Assembly: GCF_047496725.1 (NCBI RefSeq)
Contig: NC_132975.1
Span: 8,196,501-8,260,500, forward strand
Length of the DNA: 64,000 nucleotides
From: Anoplolepis gracilipes
Lineage: Eukaryota > Arthropoda > Insecta > Hymenoptera > Formicidae
Direction of reading: 5' to 3'
Below, one piece after another: positions 39,070 through 53,387 of the stretch. Each line of letters begins with the position of its first letter. Position 1 is the first letter of the stretch. The notes beneath the pieces are model-generated. The model made no database searches and was not told the DNA's origin. It saw nothing but the letters and a program-made list of their open reading frames with translations. Both the position numbers and the translations under genes were made by a program.

Positions 39070-42000
39070 CTATATAGAGACTAAGATATTTATGTTGTTC
39101 ACATTACTATTGTAAAAGTTTTGAGATTTTAGAAATAAAAATATGTTATATAAAATGCGATATAAAGTATTTTTTATAGACTATTATTTTGATTATAGTA
39201 TAATAATTAAAATTTTTTAAATTTTATTTTTTATTGAGAATTATTAATTTCTTTTCAATAATACTGTTGTCTACCAAACATCCTAAACCAAATTTTAAAC
39301 AAAAATTTTATTAATAACGTGTAAAATATTTCATACCTCGGCGAGCAATTTAAAAGACTAACTATGTAGAGGGAACCACAAAAGCCTCTCAACCAGGTTT
39401 TTTGACGCGCGCTTTTAATTACGCTCGTATCGCCTAGTAAAAACTAGATTTTTTTCACTGCATTTAATTCAAGCAGAATATATCACGCGATATAGCTCGT
39501 TTTTGATAGGATTCATCGCACGCAAATGCACTTCTATATGTAGGAGAATCCTGACTTTGCTAGAACGTTACTCATATTGGCAGATGTAACATCTGTCAAT
39601 CCAATACTCGAGGATTTAAAACCTTTGACGCACGATTCGATGACATATTGCCGTGATTAGCGCGTAGCTTATCGCACGTGAACATTGATAAAATCTATCC
39701 AATATAGCATTGTGAATATATTCGGTTATCAATACGTTGCACTAATATATCAATGATCGTAATCTATTTTTTCCTTGATCCTACAAAACTTTCCATCAAA
39801 AAAATCCCCATTCAAGATAGAAAAACATCGCTCTAAAATAGTGTGACGTAATCAGAACGTTACTCTCGCAACGAATAACGACGCATCCGTGAAACTTTTG
39901 GTTTACGACTTTTTCCTTCTATTCAAAGTAACATTTTTCATCGGTCGATCAGATGAGAATGTTGCAGAGATAGAAAGATGGCGGGCAACTACAATGACCA
40001 AGAAACATCGCGCACGCTCGACCTCGTCCTCGTCCTCGTGAATTGCTCACCATTCATTTCGGCAACTTTTTGCTCTCTCCCCGCGTCTTATCCCCTTTTT
40101 TTCTATACCAATCGGGAATTCGAAATCGCAGATTGCTATTGGAGACGCGTGCAAAGAATTGCGCGCGAGAGGAATTGCTGTTGCGAGAAGAAGAGAGAGA
40201 AAGAGAAAAAGAGGAGGTAGAGAGAAAAGAGGAAAAAAAGATAGAGAGAAAGCCGAAGTGAACAGGGTAACCTGGCCAAAGGATGCAAAACTTCCGAAAA
40301 GAAGCACCAGGAAAGCGTGAAGTGCGCCAATCACGGAGCCGTTATTGGCGGCAATTATGATAATAGCATACCTCGAGCGAGAGCGGTCGTGCGCGTGCAC
40401 TCAGCACACGTGTGTGAGCGCAGCGTGCGCATACATATGCGTATATACAGGATGTCCAACAATTATCTACTACTGCTTTTATCAACAGCTTGCTAAACGA
40501 ATCGGATACCGATTTTACTTTAATAAAAGGGAAGATGAAAGGTTTAGTACAATGTAAAGTTTCATACAATGATATATAAATTAAAAACAGTCTTGATACA
40601 AACTAAGGTTGAAGAATATAAATAAATATATTTAGTAATGTCTTTAGCTTTTTTTTTTTAAGCAGAGATTCGGTATTTAATACTGAGAAAAATAAAAACA
40701 AATGAAAAATATCTGTTTTAATTATATAAATTATGCAATTAAAATTTAAATATTCAAATCTGTCTTCAAAAAGTTTTTTAATTTTCTACTTCGTTTTAAG
40801 TATCAAATAACTATTTATAAATAATATATTTAATATGATTTTCTTAAAAATAACTTCAAAAATATTGTTTCACAAAAATAGTTTTAATTGTATTCTTCTC
40901 ATTAATTTTATTATTACTTTACTTTGCAAAAGCGACACATAAAAATGTGTAGTAATAATTTCAAATTACATCAAATACATTTTATTAATAAGATTGAAAT
41001 TGAATAAAAACAGACAATTATATGAACTGAAGGTAAAAAGCGGTTTTTGCAGACCACTCAGTATACACGACGCAGCAGCGAGATGCTCAGAAAAGAAGAG
41101 AAGAGCGCCGTAGGCTCGCGAAATACCGGCCTCTATTAATCATGTAAACGGTTTATCGCGGGTAGGAATATTACTGGCCGCGATAATTACGCGCAAATTA
41201 TGCTTACGAAAAAGCGCGGAATACGTGAGCGTCGCACCCCCGCAAGAATGACGAAAATATGTACGCTTTCACACGAACATGCTGTTTTTTAAAGATAAGA
41301 TTAGGATGGGCGAACATTTTATTGTGTCACCCCTCCCGTAACGAATTGATAAGCGCACAAATGAATAGATTAGGGAGACATGCGAGTTTGTGTAAAACAA
41401 CCCTAGATAAATGTAATCGCGAAAGGGATCAAGAAAAAAAGAAATCACGACGATTATTTGACAGAAAGAAAATCATGAATAGCACCATCAATTTTAACTT
41501 CGTATGACGTAATTATAAATTAGTTATTAATTCTTTGTTTCATAAAATAAAATTGATAGACTATAAGTACCCTAAGTAACAATTACCCTAATGGGCAATA
41601 TTTTATTTTTCGATTATAAGTATATTTAAATTCATATATAATTTTATAATCTCCTATGTTATAAATATTATACATATACAATATTACTTCCTTTTTTCTA
41701 TATATATATTTACTCGTTAACAACAAACTGACGCAATAATGTAAAAGTATAATGGCTCTGTATGATATTTCTCACAAATATCTTTACATAAAGTTTACAA
41801 TAATATTTCAATTTAACTTTCGTCCGCGTGTTCTCCAAAAAAAAATGTATCACGGTGGACAGTCCGCGACAAGCTATTCGCGGATAATCGCGGGCCTCAC
41901 GAAATCTCGCGGGCACATCCAACGCCGAGTTAATTACACGTCACGCGGGGCACTATCGCGAATAGTTTCGTGCTTCTAATTGGACACGTGTAGTTATTTG

Positions 42001-42180
42001 CTCGACGAACGCCGGGCGTACGTGCAGCCGCTACAAAGTGTACACGTACACGCACGCAAGTTACAACAGACGTCGTGAGGCGATTGCGCGGTCTTCTACA
42101 CGCGCCTATAGGCGCTCCATAAGAGCGGCGCGGATACCATAACTTCGCGAACACGCCACCCACGTACGCGCTCGCGCCGA
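39070..42180. other. Noncoding mosaic
   Basis: AT-rich at 39070-39340, 40560-41040 and 41510-41820. Balanced or CpG-rich at 39340-40440, 41040-41500 and 41820-42180. A purine-rich tract at 40180-40255 gives Lys/Glu/Arg-rich frames. Near 40446-40460 CAGGATGTCCAACAATT resembles the ends of some arthropod repeats, but no partner repeat was found. Confidence 0.55.
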
Positions 42181-43195
42181 TAAAAGTGAGAGAGAGAGAG
42201 ATGCGCGTGCACGCGCTGCATACGACGAACGTGCGCCAGCATACACATACTCACGCATACGCATGCATATCGTAATCGACCGAAGCTAACCCCTCAAAGT
42301 TGTAGCGAAAGGTTTTGTATTAGATATGCAGAAACGCGTGCACCATCGCTTTACCGCGGTTTACCGGGCGATTTACCTACGATCACTCCGGTCGTGACTT
42401 CCACATAAAAACATAATTAATTAAGCAGTTTGCTTCGAAAGTGCTGATCTGTAGTAAAAGAACGAGCAATTTAAATGAGGGGCAAAGAAAAATTGATTTC
42501 ATGTAGCCATCGCAAAAGAATCTGCAAGATATGATTCGTATCACTTTAATTTACATTATTGCTTTTCCTTAAAGCTACTTTATTTCTTGAATCATTTCTT
42601 AATATCATTGCTTTATGTATATACATATAGTAAACTTGAGATATCTCTTGTGTACAAAATTAGTTTTATAAAAAAATATAAAAAGCTTAGAAAATGAAAG
42701 AAGAGTTGTAACATTATGTTATCTATAACACAAATCTATTTTTGTATAACTCTTAAGCTTACGTCCTGCCAGAAAAACTATAAAATCTTACAAATGCAAG
42801 AAATATCAAGCAAACATAAAAATAGCGTGTACGTTAAAAATGTAAATGCGTTCAATGTAAAAATATGCTACAATCTAAGATTGATCTATCGCACGACATA
42901 TCTTGTATACCCTTCAGCGCATTGCTGCAAGTTGCATGCCACACAGTTGAATTTCTATCATGTACACCGAATGTAACTTTTCTAACATCGGTCAAGGACA
43001 TACAAATAATCCTGTAAGTTATTACAAGCACAACATGCAACGATTTCTATGAACTTATTTATATCCAATTATTAAAAAATATCTTTTTGTGACTGAAAAA
43101 TCTTGATAAATATTTCAAAAATTATGAAAGATTTTATTAATATTTTACATTATCAACTTTTACAACAAAATGTGTATTACTCATTGCCAACACTT
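42180..43195. other. CpG-rich island then AT-rich DNA
   Basis: The island at 42180-42400 carries a short GA run and alternating purine-pyrimidine patches. AT-rich after 42420, with a balanced piece at 42880-43050. No supported exon. Confidence 0.6.
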
Positions 43196-43216
43196 ACATT
43201 GATAATAAGTATTCAT

Positions 43217-43312
43217 CATTCAAAGCGCGTCGATAGTAAACCGTACGAAAAACTTTCTCCTCAAGATAAGAGAGCCGCTATCTCGGCAATAACTCTGAGT
43301 GACGTTGAATAA
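43217..43312 (+). other. Weak candidate terminal exon
   Basis: An open frame ends ...KLSPQDKRAAISAITLSDVE and a TAA. This local composition looks more protein-like than its surroundings. Possible acceptors precede it (TTCAAAG near 43221 and GATAG near 43231), but neither has a strong pyrimidine tract. AATAAA overlaps the stop codon, too close to be a normal polyadenylation signal. No product is recognised. Confidence 0.1.
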
Positions 43313-43319
43313 AATTTCG

Positions 43320-46300
43320 ATAACACTATATACTGAGCCTCATTAAATAATATATGTAATTCGATGCGGTAGGTTATTAAGTTTTCTTTGCTGTTTTCCA
43401 TGCGATTGCATGAAAATAAACAAGAATTAGAACGATCACTTATTATCGCTTACGATGGAATGATTATTTTATAATGTAAAACGTATGTACGTATTTTGCA
43501 AGTGTGACTCGATTTCTCAATCTAACTTGAGTTATTTGATGTGTAATTTCGTCATATCTATAAATAGATAAAATAGAATTATACTATTCATTACATATAA
43601 TAATAATTATGTTATCTAGAGTACTACACAGAAAATATTTATATATCGTAATTAATGTATTTCAATTAATAAATTTCATTTTTAAGTTAAATTTTAAAGT
43701 ATAATATTGCAATCTTAGTATTTAGTCATATACATAAAAATATATAACTTGTAAAGAGAGAAGATCACATTGATAAATATGACCAATATTTTATTTCATT
43801 TAATTATAACAATTTATACCAACTTGACACGACTACAGAATTTAAAATATCCAAGAGAATTGAAATATAAGAAAATAAACACTTTTCTTCCTTCAGAAAA
43901 GCTTTTTTTATATTTTTCTTTTTCTTCATTATTATCGCTATGTATATTATGCGCCCGCAACGGTTTCCTCGCAAAGCGAGTACATTTTTCTAAAATATCA
44001 TAAATCACCCACAAGCCATCATTTCAAAACGCCAAGCCGCAAATTACACGACTCACAACGGGAGAAAATCGATATTGATTGTGATAATACGAATGCGGAG
44101 CGACATATCGCGCGAAAAATATTCCTCGGTCTGGCTGTGATCATGGAAATTAATTCGCAGAGCGAAGAGATTTTATTGTCGAACCTGTAATTTCGCGGAA
44201 ATTTCTGCGATTCGACACACGGCTTTTTCTTTTTCTGCACGCGTGCTTTTACTTCCGATTCGACGACACGACGGTGTTCTCGACAGGCAAATATAAGATA
44301 AGACATATCATTACATTAACATGTCTAAACGTTTTTCTTTTTCATTATTGTTCCGATTTTGTACTATAACTCTCCGGATGTGTTACAATATTCTAAGACG
44401 TAATACAATACTAGATCTGTCGCCTAACTACATTTCAATTCAAAAGATTGAGTTATTGCACATTGATATTATTAATATTATAATTATATAATATTATTGA
44501 TTTAAATATAGTATTAATCTTCTTCATATATTTCACAGATTATCTTATTTTTAATGTATTATCAATTTATATTAATGCAATTAATTATGCTGCCATTGTT
44601 AAACAACAATATTCTTATAACTTTATTATTTTATTATATATGTATATTTAAAAAAAAAACAATTTTGTACACAACTACATCAAATATATTCTAAGTTAAT
44701 TACAATATTAACTTCATGTATCATTGATTTGCTCCTTAATACATAAAAAAAACTATCAATTTTAATAGCTAATTAATAAATATGATGACAAAATAAATAA
44801 AGTAAATGTGTAAAATTTTCGCAAGAAACAAATTATTTTCTTATAGTAAAAAAATGTTTGCTCGTTATATTTTCTCTATAAAAAATTCACAGAAGCTGGT
44901 TTATCAGCTAAAATGTCGATAACTATGCCAACATCAACTTTTCCTTCGCTCCTTATCCATCCTTAGACAATAAACTGCACCGATGTTCCCATGAACAGAT
45001 AGATGTGAAGTGAAGGGAAGGAAAAGAAGAAGGGAGGAGGGCGGCAATTACGCGTAATTCGCAGGTGTTGTGAGAAAATGGCGGTCGCTGGATGTGTTTT
45101 CGACCTTAATCGCGGCAATTTTTCTGCCATTACTAAGTTTATCGGCACGGTTCTCGCTTGCCCGACACGATCGGCGGCCAGCTCGCGATCTTCCTTTTCT
45201 TTTTTTTATTACGATCACGCTCGATCTTGTCTGATCTGCGGAAGAATAGAAAAGACGCGCAAGAAACAGCCGTTGTAACGTCGTTGCACTCATTAATCTT
45301 GAAAGCAAAGAAAAGACCGTTGCACAGTAAACCCGCTCATTACTGAGAACGACAAAATTTGCGATAATCCAATTGGAGAGGCTATAATATCGCAGTTATA
45401 CTCACAATAAATTTCTTATTCTATTTATCCGTTTACAATATCCGTTTCTACAATATACAATATACAGCATAAAATTTGTATTTCTACGCTATTACCGTAA
45501 TTAACAAAAAAATTCACAAATAATCCCATTTAACGTGTGTGAAGCTCAAAATATCGAAAATTTAAAAATAAATGTATATTGCACAAAGTACGAGCTACTT
45601 TTACTCTGATATGGTATCATATCAGAAAGAATAGTAAAAAATAGAAAACAAAGAGCATAAACTGTAAAAATTAAATCTCAAAATTATATATGATCTATAT
45701 ATTATTTATACTATATGTGATTTAAAATAAAATAAAAGAATATTTATAAATAGTTACAATTTTAAATCATATTAATGATCTATACATATAATGTATATGT
45801 GTGTGTTGATTTTCACAATTTTAACTAAACACTCCAATTTAAAAAAAAACATCAAATTTTTTTTTTCTAATTTGTATAATCAAATTTTTTAATTTGCAAA
45901 CTCAGATCAAAAATATATTTTCCAATTATCGAAATTATAATCGCCACAAACTCTCTTTAATGATAAAAGTGGATCATCTTATTTTTTCAATTAGTCCTTC
46001 ATATCTCTATATTTTTCTTATTTCGTTCTGTCGTCGATTTATCGATTGAAGGATTCTCTCATGTGTCAAAACGATATTAAAACGCTATCCGTTTCTCGGG
46101 CAATGAAGTAAATATGTCGAAGGCGATGTAGAAATACGATCAGCTGAACCTACGTCCTAGTATTTCTCGTTTCCCCGTATATCTTCGCCACCTGCACCCG
46201 TTTCTCAACTTTTTCATCGGGATGTCCTTTGCATGTTTCATAAGGATTCCGCGCAAAAGTGCAAAAACCGGAGTCTGCGATGGATCCGCGGATAAATGAA

Positions 46301-46980
46301 GCAATAAAGTAAAATTTGCGACATGACATCCTGAATAAGACTACTGACGAAAATCTTGGAAAAAATTAACATAATTGAGATGAAAAACAAAGTGAAATAC
46401 ATTACTATGTACAAAGTTAAAATGAGCAAATTAATGTATAAAAAGTTTTACTTAAGTTATATAAGTTGAACTTATATAATATTCTTTTCGGAAAAATTTT
46501 ATTTTATTCTTCTTTTAAATGTACCATTCGTGTCTTAAATTTTCAATGCTTCAATTATAGTTGTTGAAATGTTTCCACGTTTCCTTTTTTTTTTAGCACC
46601 CAGGGACTTGCGGATGATGTATCGTTTCGAATGAAATATTAATTAGGAGTCGCCACATTGTATGCCAAACTATTCTTTCCTTTATACAAAAATATTCATT
46701 ATGATTCATTAGCGCCGTCCCGTGTTTCGTCGGCATATTATTTATCATGCGTTTCTCGTCAACTGACATTAATTAACGAAAGCTGTACTAACATTTAAAA
46801 GAAAGCGAAACATGTCGACGATATAGTACATATTTTACGTCAGAAAAATTTCCATGAAAAATTTGAGAGCTTTGTCAAAAAGTTGGACTGCGCCGCAGCT
46901 TTGTGGTTCTTCGCTCGCATGAACAAAAGTTATTATGGTTTTTTCATATAAGAACTGCAAAAAATTGCCTTTTTTTCTAG
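43320..46980. other. Noncoding mosaic
   Basis: AT-rich at 43320-43900, 44340-44900 and 45380-46000. Balanced islands lie at 43930-44320, 44920-45370, 46020-46330 and 46600-46930. A small hairpin (CTGATATG, GTAT loop, CATATCAG) lies near 45605-45624. No supported exon. Confidence 0.6.
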
Positions 46981-46986
46981 ACCACT

Positions 46987-47037
46987 ACACACACACGCAC
47001 ACACACACACACGCGCGCGCGCGCGCGCGTGTGTGTA
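46987..47037. repeat. (CA)n-(CG)n-(GT)n alternating tract, about 51 bp
   Basis: Strict purine-pyrimidine alternation runs through ACACAC, CGCGCG and GTGTGT blocks without a break. The CG core flanked by CA/GT repeats is the classic composition for Z-DNA, and the ends are partly self-complementary. Confidence 0.93.
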
Positions 47038-47123
47038 AATTCCACTTTCTTAAAAAAACAATTTATCGAAACCATCATTTTTGGACCAGATATAAATATA
47101 TAGATAATGCTTTTGTATATACT

Positions 47124-47189
47124 ACTATATGTGTATATGATTATAGATTACACTATAGTACAACTATATGTGTATATGATTATAGATTA
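47124..47189. repeat. Direct repeat of 27 bp, 39-bp period
   Basis: The unit beginning ACTATATGTGTATATGATTA occurs at 47124-47150 and again, identical, at 47163-47189. A perfect copy pair in AT-rich DNA implies a recent local duplication. Confidence 0.88.
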
Positions 47190-47194
47190 GTAAA

Positions 47195-49094
47195 AATAAA
47201 TTATTAAAATATATATAGATAAAAAATTCAGCAAAATAAATTTTAATCTTGGAAATCATTATCCACAGAAAGACATTTCATATTTTAATTAAACGCGGAG
47301 GTATAAAAAAACATTTATTGATATATTACATTAATAACGTTTCTAAATATTACATATAAATCGGCTTTAAAAATATTCTATGCGATGATAAATTTTTATC
47401 GAGCATTATTCCAATATATTTAATATATTGAAGGTATATTTTCACACAGTTTAGCTTTTATCTGTGTATTATAGAAAGAAATACTCTTGGTTAAATTTTT
47501 GTACATATTGAATTCTCGGAAGCCGATCGTTGAAATATTCCTTTTCAGAACTATTATAGAGACAAAAAAAGATTAAAAGTTATTGGAAAATCTGAAACTA
47601 ATATTCTCATAAAGCAACAGAAAAATTAAAGCACTCGTAAAATTCATAGAAAGCGAACACGAGTCGCGATTTATTAATATACATGTGTATAATTCTCGTC
47701 TTATTCTTACAGCCAAATATTTAATTTAATATGTTCGATAGAAACGTGTTATATTATTCCTAATATTTATTTGTATTATAATATTCAAAGACACCTACAG
47801 TTAATTCAGAAATATGATTGATTTATAATACAAATTGCAGAAGGATAATCTATTATCAAAAGGATATAATTTTCAATCCTTATCCCTTTTTCCAACAAGT
47901 TTTTTATACTTGTATAACTTTCTCATAACTGCAAAATTTTTAATTTGTAAGATTTACTATAAAAATATTTGCAAACCTATTCGTAAGTAAACTTCGTGAA
48001 TGATAATTTATCTCATATTATTATTAATCAATTAATTGCATATTTCCCAAAGTACACTCGTTGCCCTATTCGGTCAATCATCAGTGACAAAGCTTACGAG
48101 AATGATTCTGTATTTTTTTCAGCATATCATGTATAAATGTATGCCATATGGCATATGCGTTCTTTTTTCCCCCTTCTCTTTTTCAAGGATTAATGATATC
48201 AGGAAAGGGCGACTAGTTAGGGGGACAGTAAAAACATGAGGGACATTTACGTATTTCATTCGTAAACTATCGCAAAATTATTACCGAATACTCGAACAAA
48301 ATTTAATTGAGATAATAAATGACATTGATAATTTTTATAGAATACACAAATCTCTAAAAAATACGTAATACAATTTCAAAAAATACTCAAACTGACTTAA
48401 TAAAAACTCGTTACACAATAGTATTTTTAAATTTTACTGCGTCAAATTTATATAACTTTTAATAAAAATATTTATTCTAAAGAATTTATTTAAAAAATCA
48501 CATAATGCATGTTTTAATCTATAAAAATTCTGTACGAACCATATACCTCATCGGTATTAAAACTGTCCCATCTACTTGTAAGCCATTATAATTTAAAATC
48601 AAGACAAACCGTCATGGCAATATTATGTCGTTGACAAGTGTCACCGAGCGACTGATATTATTTAGACTTACAATTAGACGCGCAAACAGCAAGGCGACAA
48701 AGACGACGGTAACCGTCAAAAAATAGAAAGATCTAAAAGGACCTTATATGTATAAGGTATAAACAGGGATACAGAGCCCTGAAGGAGGGAGTTGCAAATT
48801 CGCAGAAATAAAACGCGCATCGAACACCGACGCAGCCTATACGCCCAGGAAGGGTAATAGTAAATAAAGTATAAATAAGTATTTGTTAATATTAATTATT
48901 ACCAAGAGTGATTACTTGTCTCTCTCCATACACCTTACATACTTTAATTCTAAACTTAATCATCCTGTTGTAGCGATTAAACAAGTTGTACCAGATGCAA
49001 TGGATAAATAGTAAAATAAATTGTATTAATAGTTAATTTTTTAATAAACAAAAAAAATAGAAAAAAATTATATATTATTGGTAAATATATAAAG

Positions 49095-49095
<1 letters not shown>
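47195..49095. other. AT-rich noncoding DNA
   Basis: AT-rich except for balanced pieces at 48040-48240 and 48560-48860. No frame above 70 codons with protein-like content and no paired splice sites. Confidence 0.65.

Positions 49096-49143
<48 letters not shown>
49096..49143. repeat. (TA)n microsatellite, about 24 units
   Basis: An uninterrupted alternating T/A run of about 47 bp. Confidence 0.95.
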
Positions 49144-49147
<4 letters not shown>

Positions 49148-52100
49148 CTATATGTATAACAATTTTTTTTGTCATACATTTTTATCCAAATAAATTATAA
49201 AATACTGCTAAAACCTTTTCTTCCTTCCTGTATTCTTTGAAAAAAAATGTACTCTCTCCATTTTAACTGTATATTATTTTCAGCGTATAAAAATACATCT
49301 CATTAAATAAGATACGTATTACTAAAAGGTGCAATCATGATACGACAAAATAAATGTCTTCTCATCTGTTGCATTGTGTGTCTTCAACAATTAGCCGAGG
49401 ATTACGAGACGACGGGCGTCAGAATGACGTCGACAAGCCGCAAAGTGTTACGCAAGTGATGAGTGCGTGCGTTGTGTGTCCGACGGATGACAACGCAACG
49501 GGTACGAGGTCTAATCGCTCCGCGCCCACCCAATATTGATATAAATGAATCATCAGCGCTCCCCTCGAACAGGCTTCTCGATCACGCGACACTTAAATTT
49601 CAAAGAACTTTGTTCTAAAGTTCCGCTACGTGACGGTGGTAACTTATTTCGCGCGTTGCCGCAATGTTAAGTTTCGTCATGAAGTTCAACGTTGGTTTAT
49701 CCCGCATACACCCCTGAATTATATATATTGCACTGAACATGGATTTTCGCAACACTAATCAGATTTTATATCCGTCGCTTCTTTATTATTACGGAATTAA
49801 GTGGATCTATATGTTTACATTTTTAATTAATTCTAAATTTGTACAAGAATATAGTCTATTTATTTTTTTAAATTTTAAAATTAAGCTCTTGATTTTCTCA
49901 AATAAACAAGGAAAAAATAGACGGTTTCCTTGATACGATCATAGAACAGCTACATTAGAGTCAAGTAAACTTTGCGATGACAAGTTGTCTCCAGTTTCTT
50001 CTTTTATTTTTATTTTCAAACAAAAGATATCATATTTCAAGGAAAGAAAATGACAGCTTCTCTTTAGTAAAATAAAATAATGTTAGTATGCAGTTTCTGT
50101 TTTCTGTTTTTATCTTCAATGTATGTAATGTAATTTTTTTTAATCAACATGTGTATGTCTCATATAATAATGTATTATAAAAAAAGAATTCTTATTATAA
50201 AAGAAGAATTTTATTCATGAAAATTTTCATAAAAAAAAGATTAACCGTATCACTACATGTCATAAAAACAATATATTAAAAATACAAAATAAATATTCAA
50301 AAAATTGAAAAAAATTAAGATATGTTATTTATAGCTTAATTGTAGCTAACATGTTAAAGAATTTTTGTTATTTTTACATTCAATTTTACGTATGTTCAAA
50401 ATTAAATTTTTTTTTCAGTCATTTAATTGCCATTTTTTCACAATCAATGTTTTTTTCCGACATCGTATTATCAAAACGGGAAAATGTAAACGAGAAATTA
50501 TTTACGAGCGGGCTAGCTGATGGCCGCGAACTTTCGTGTAAACAGACTAGTTTGTATTCTCGGGGCAACGTGCACGCGCGCTTTGAGCATTGACTTGTAA
50601 AACGAGACCAAACAGGAGGTCTTCCCGCGGGACACGTCAAAGCGAGTCTTCCGTCGCTCCCAGTAATCTTTGGCTTAATGACACGGCATTGCGTCGCTTG
50701 CATCGTCTCACGAATTATCCTTAGAAATTCAAAGCAGCTCGGTAGCACAAATTTAAATCTCCAAATGCGCAAGTTTCATTCGCCGTCTGTGCGCGATCTA
50801 AATCTTTGAAATCTTAAATAAGTTTTCCAATATAAGAAAAAGATATGTCTCTTTTAGCATCTACCTAAGATACCAAGTATATTTAAATATTAATAAAGAT
50901 TGTTTCCACTGGAATCATGTTTTAAAACGCAAAATATGTTAAACGCTCGCTAAAGCATGTATTGGCATAAACGTGACTAAAGCAACTTTTGATGCAATCT
51001 TGTTTTAATGATAATTGCATTTAAGCTTTGTACTTTTTTGGGTATACATCTAATTTAGTAAACCGCGAAAACAATGATATGATATTTTATTTTTAGCGAT
51101 GTAGCTCCATTATTAACAAACCACAATGACATGTACTTCGTTGTTAATTATGCACCTCGCGAATGATATGCACTTCTTTTCTAATTGCACATATATGATA
51201 ATTAATAACAAGAGTTTCTAATTAAAAATTGTCATGAAAATAATGTTCCAATAAATCATGATATTGTAAAACAAGACTTGAATGAATAAAATCAACTATT
51301 AAGAATTGAACGCATGCGCATGGCTACATCGTTTCCTCGAATTGACATTTTCTTTCTATTTTCATTGATAATAAATCAAATCTCAATTCGAGAAGTTGCT
51401 TGAAAATCAAAGGCTGCATTTCCGCGCTGCTACCGAGATTTTCCTCTGTCGCAAAAGTTGCGAAAACGAAGTACGGATTTATTCACGCGTGGAAAGTAAA
51501 CAAGCAAGTAGTAGCATATACTTGAATTAGAATTGATTTCCATTTTGCATTGTAAATTTGTAAAAAAAAAAAATCATTAAAATGGAAAATCGAGGATTGC
51601 ATTATTATGTTTCGAGCTTTCTCACATTTTTCTCCTTTTTTATTAAATAAGAAGATAAAGATATATATATCAGATTACCATTAAAAATATCGTACAGTTT
51701 CATGTTATGCTTGTTATATCATAACGTTTCACGTTGAATTAATGCTTATTTCACTCGCGTAAACAATTGTGCTTATGGAATAAAACAAACAGTCAACGAT
51801 TGCATTTTTAAATCAAACGAAATTAAATTCACGTAATTAACATTTTTCAGATTTAATTTTCACTTGTGTATTGCAGCATATTCAAGCTTATATTGATGTT
51901 ATGGATTTTGTATGATGCCCATTTATTTATATCTACCTTTAAACTATTTAACACAAATTGTATTTATATAACATTAAAAGTCCATTTTTTTACATCTTCC
52001 AAATATTATACTATATATTAATATTTAATCTTTCACGCACACACACCGTCAATGAAAAAATTTAAAACGTTAAAAAAAGTTTGCATGTCTAAAAATATTA

Positions 52101-53000
52101 TCCTCTTTATGCATTTGTTACCAATTATATCAACTTTATCTAAACATATTACACATTTAAAAATAAATATATTTAAAAATAAATATATTTAAAAATATGC
52201 TTGCTACGTTTTCACAACAGTTTCTTATTACACCATGCTTACTTAAATTTTTCTCGAAACAAAAATAAAACTTCAGTTAACTGTGAATACAGTTCAAACA
52301 CGAAATACTATTCCGCGCAAAAAAGCGAGATAAAAATGTTACAAACACACATCTGCTATTGGAACAGTTTGATCCTCGGACGTGATGCACGAAATTTGTT
52401 TATAATCCTTCGTATATATTTTCATTGCTGATTACGAAATTAAATTGAACACACACGATTGTTATTGCGAATTTTCCACCAACCCAATTCTCACACACAA
52501 TTGTTATGTAACAATTTTCGGGATATAAAATTTGCATCACAAATGCATGTAAATAACAATAATTTCCATTCGTGTTATATCCGCGTGCGTTTCACTTATA
52601 ATACAAAATTTCATATGTCAACAAAAAAATTGCAAAAGCCGGAGTAACATTTGCACGATCTGTCGTAAAAAAAAAAGAAAAAAGAAAACAGTTCCTCGAT
52701 TTTCCATTAATAACATTCTCTTATTGATGCATCTTTTCCAAAAAAATGACAACTCGGATCACTGCGAAATAACGTCGGCAAAATATTTCTCACTTCGATT
52801 TTTTTTATTAATTTAATTCACATTTGAGCCTGGAAAGCAGGCACGAAAAATCGACACGGTTGCACTTCTGCGATCAAGCAACTCCGAGATTGGAATCATT
52901 TTTAAAAAATTTTTTTTTTCGAAACAAACGCACCCACGGGTTCACGTTAACAAATTAATTTCCAATCAACGCACTCCGACTTCGAACAACGCTTTCGCAT
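49144..53000. other. AT-rich noncoding DNA, possible first intron of the 53.3-kb minus-strand transcript
   Basis: Balanced pieces lie at 49350-49680, 50460-50780, 51300-51500 and 52290-52640. The minus-strand frame at 50419-50772 (117 codons, no recognised product) lacks good splice signals. A tandem TTTAAAAATAAATATA repeat lies near 52158-52197. If the minus-strand donor at 53265 is used, this stretch is intronic. Confidence 0.5.
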
Positions 53001-53265
53001 TTTTCACTTTCGTCACAGATTCACAGAATACAAAAAATTTCGTGCGCCCGATACTTCAAACCACCGCATTCCGTTCCGTCGCTCCAAATTGAAGCTCGTT
53101 CCAATCGCGATCAGTATCGGTCGATGCGGTGGTACTTTGATACGCATATCCGCGCATCTCTGAAATCGAACCGCGCAACCATCGTTTTCGAACAAAAATC
53201 AGAGCAGCGATCGCGAAAGTGCAGTCGATCGAGAATCAAAAACCGTTGATTTACGTGGTACTTAC

Positions 53266-53361
53266 GAGACAGAAGATACGGAGAACAGTGGGACCGTAGC
53301 ACATCGCACAAAAAAAATCAGAAACCGAAACAAAAACCAAACTGTCACTGTCACACGAACT
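53266..53361 (-). other. Candidate first exon ending in a GTAAGT donor
   Basis: From the predicted start at 53361 the exon runs 96 nt to a consensus donor CTC|GTAAGTACC (intron begins at 53265). An ATG at 53304-53302 opens 13 codons, MCYGPTVLRIFCL, which end precisely at the donor in phase 0. The hydrophobic end could be the start of a signal peptide, a layout common in insect secreted and cuticle-type genes with a tiny first coding exon. It could equally be an untranslated exon. The 57-nt leader contains GACAGTTTGG, also found in the 38.6-kb candidate leader. No second exon was recognised, so the gene is unidentified. Confidence 0.5.
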
Positions 53362-53387
53362 AACACTGTCGAGGTCCGAGGGCCTCG

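Noticed and set aside
40446..40460. CAGGATGTCC motif resembling the ends of some arthropod repeats
   Set aside because: No opposing inverted repeat or target duplication was found, so no element can be delimited.
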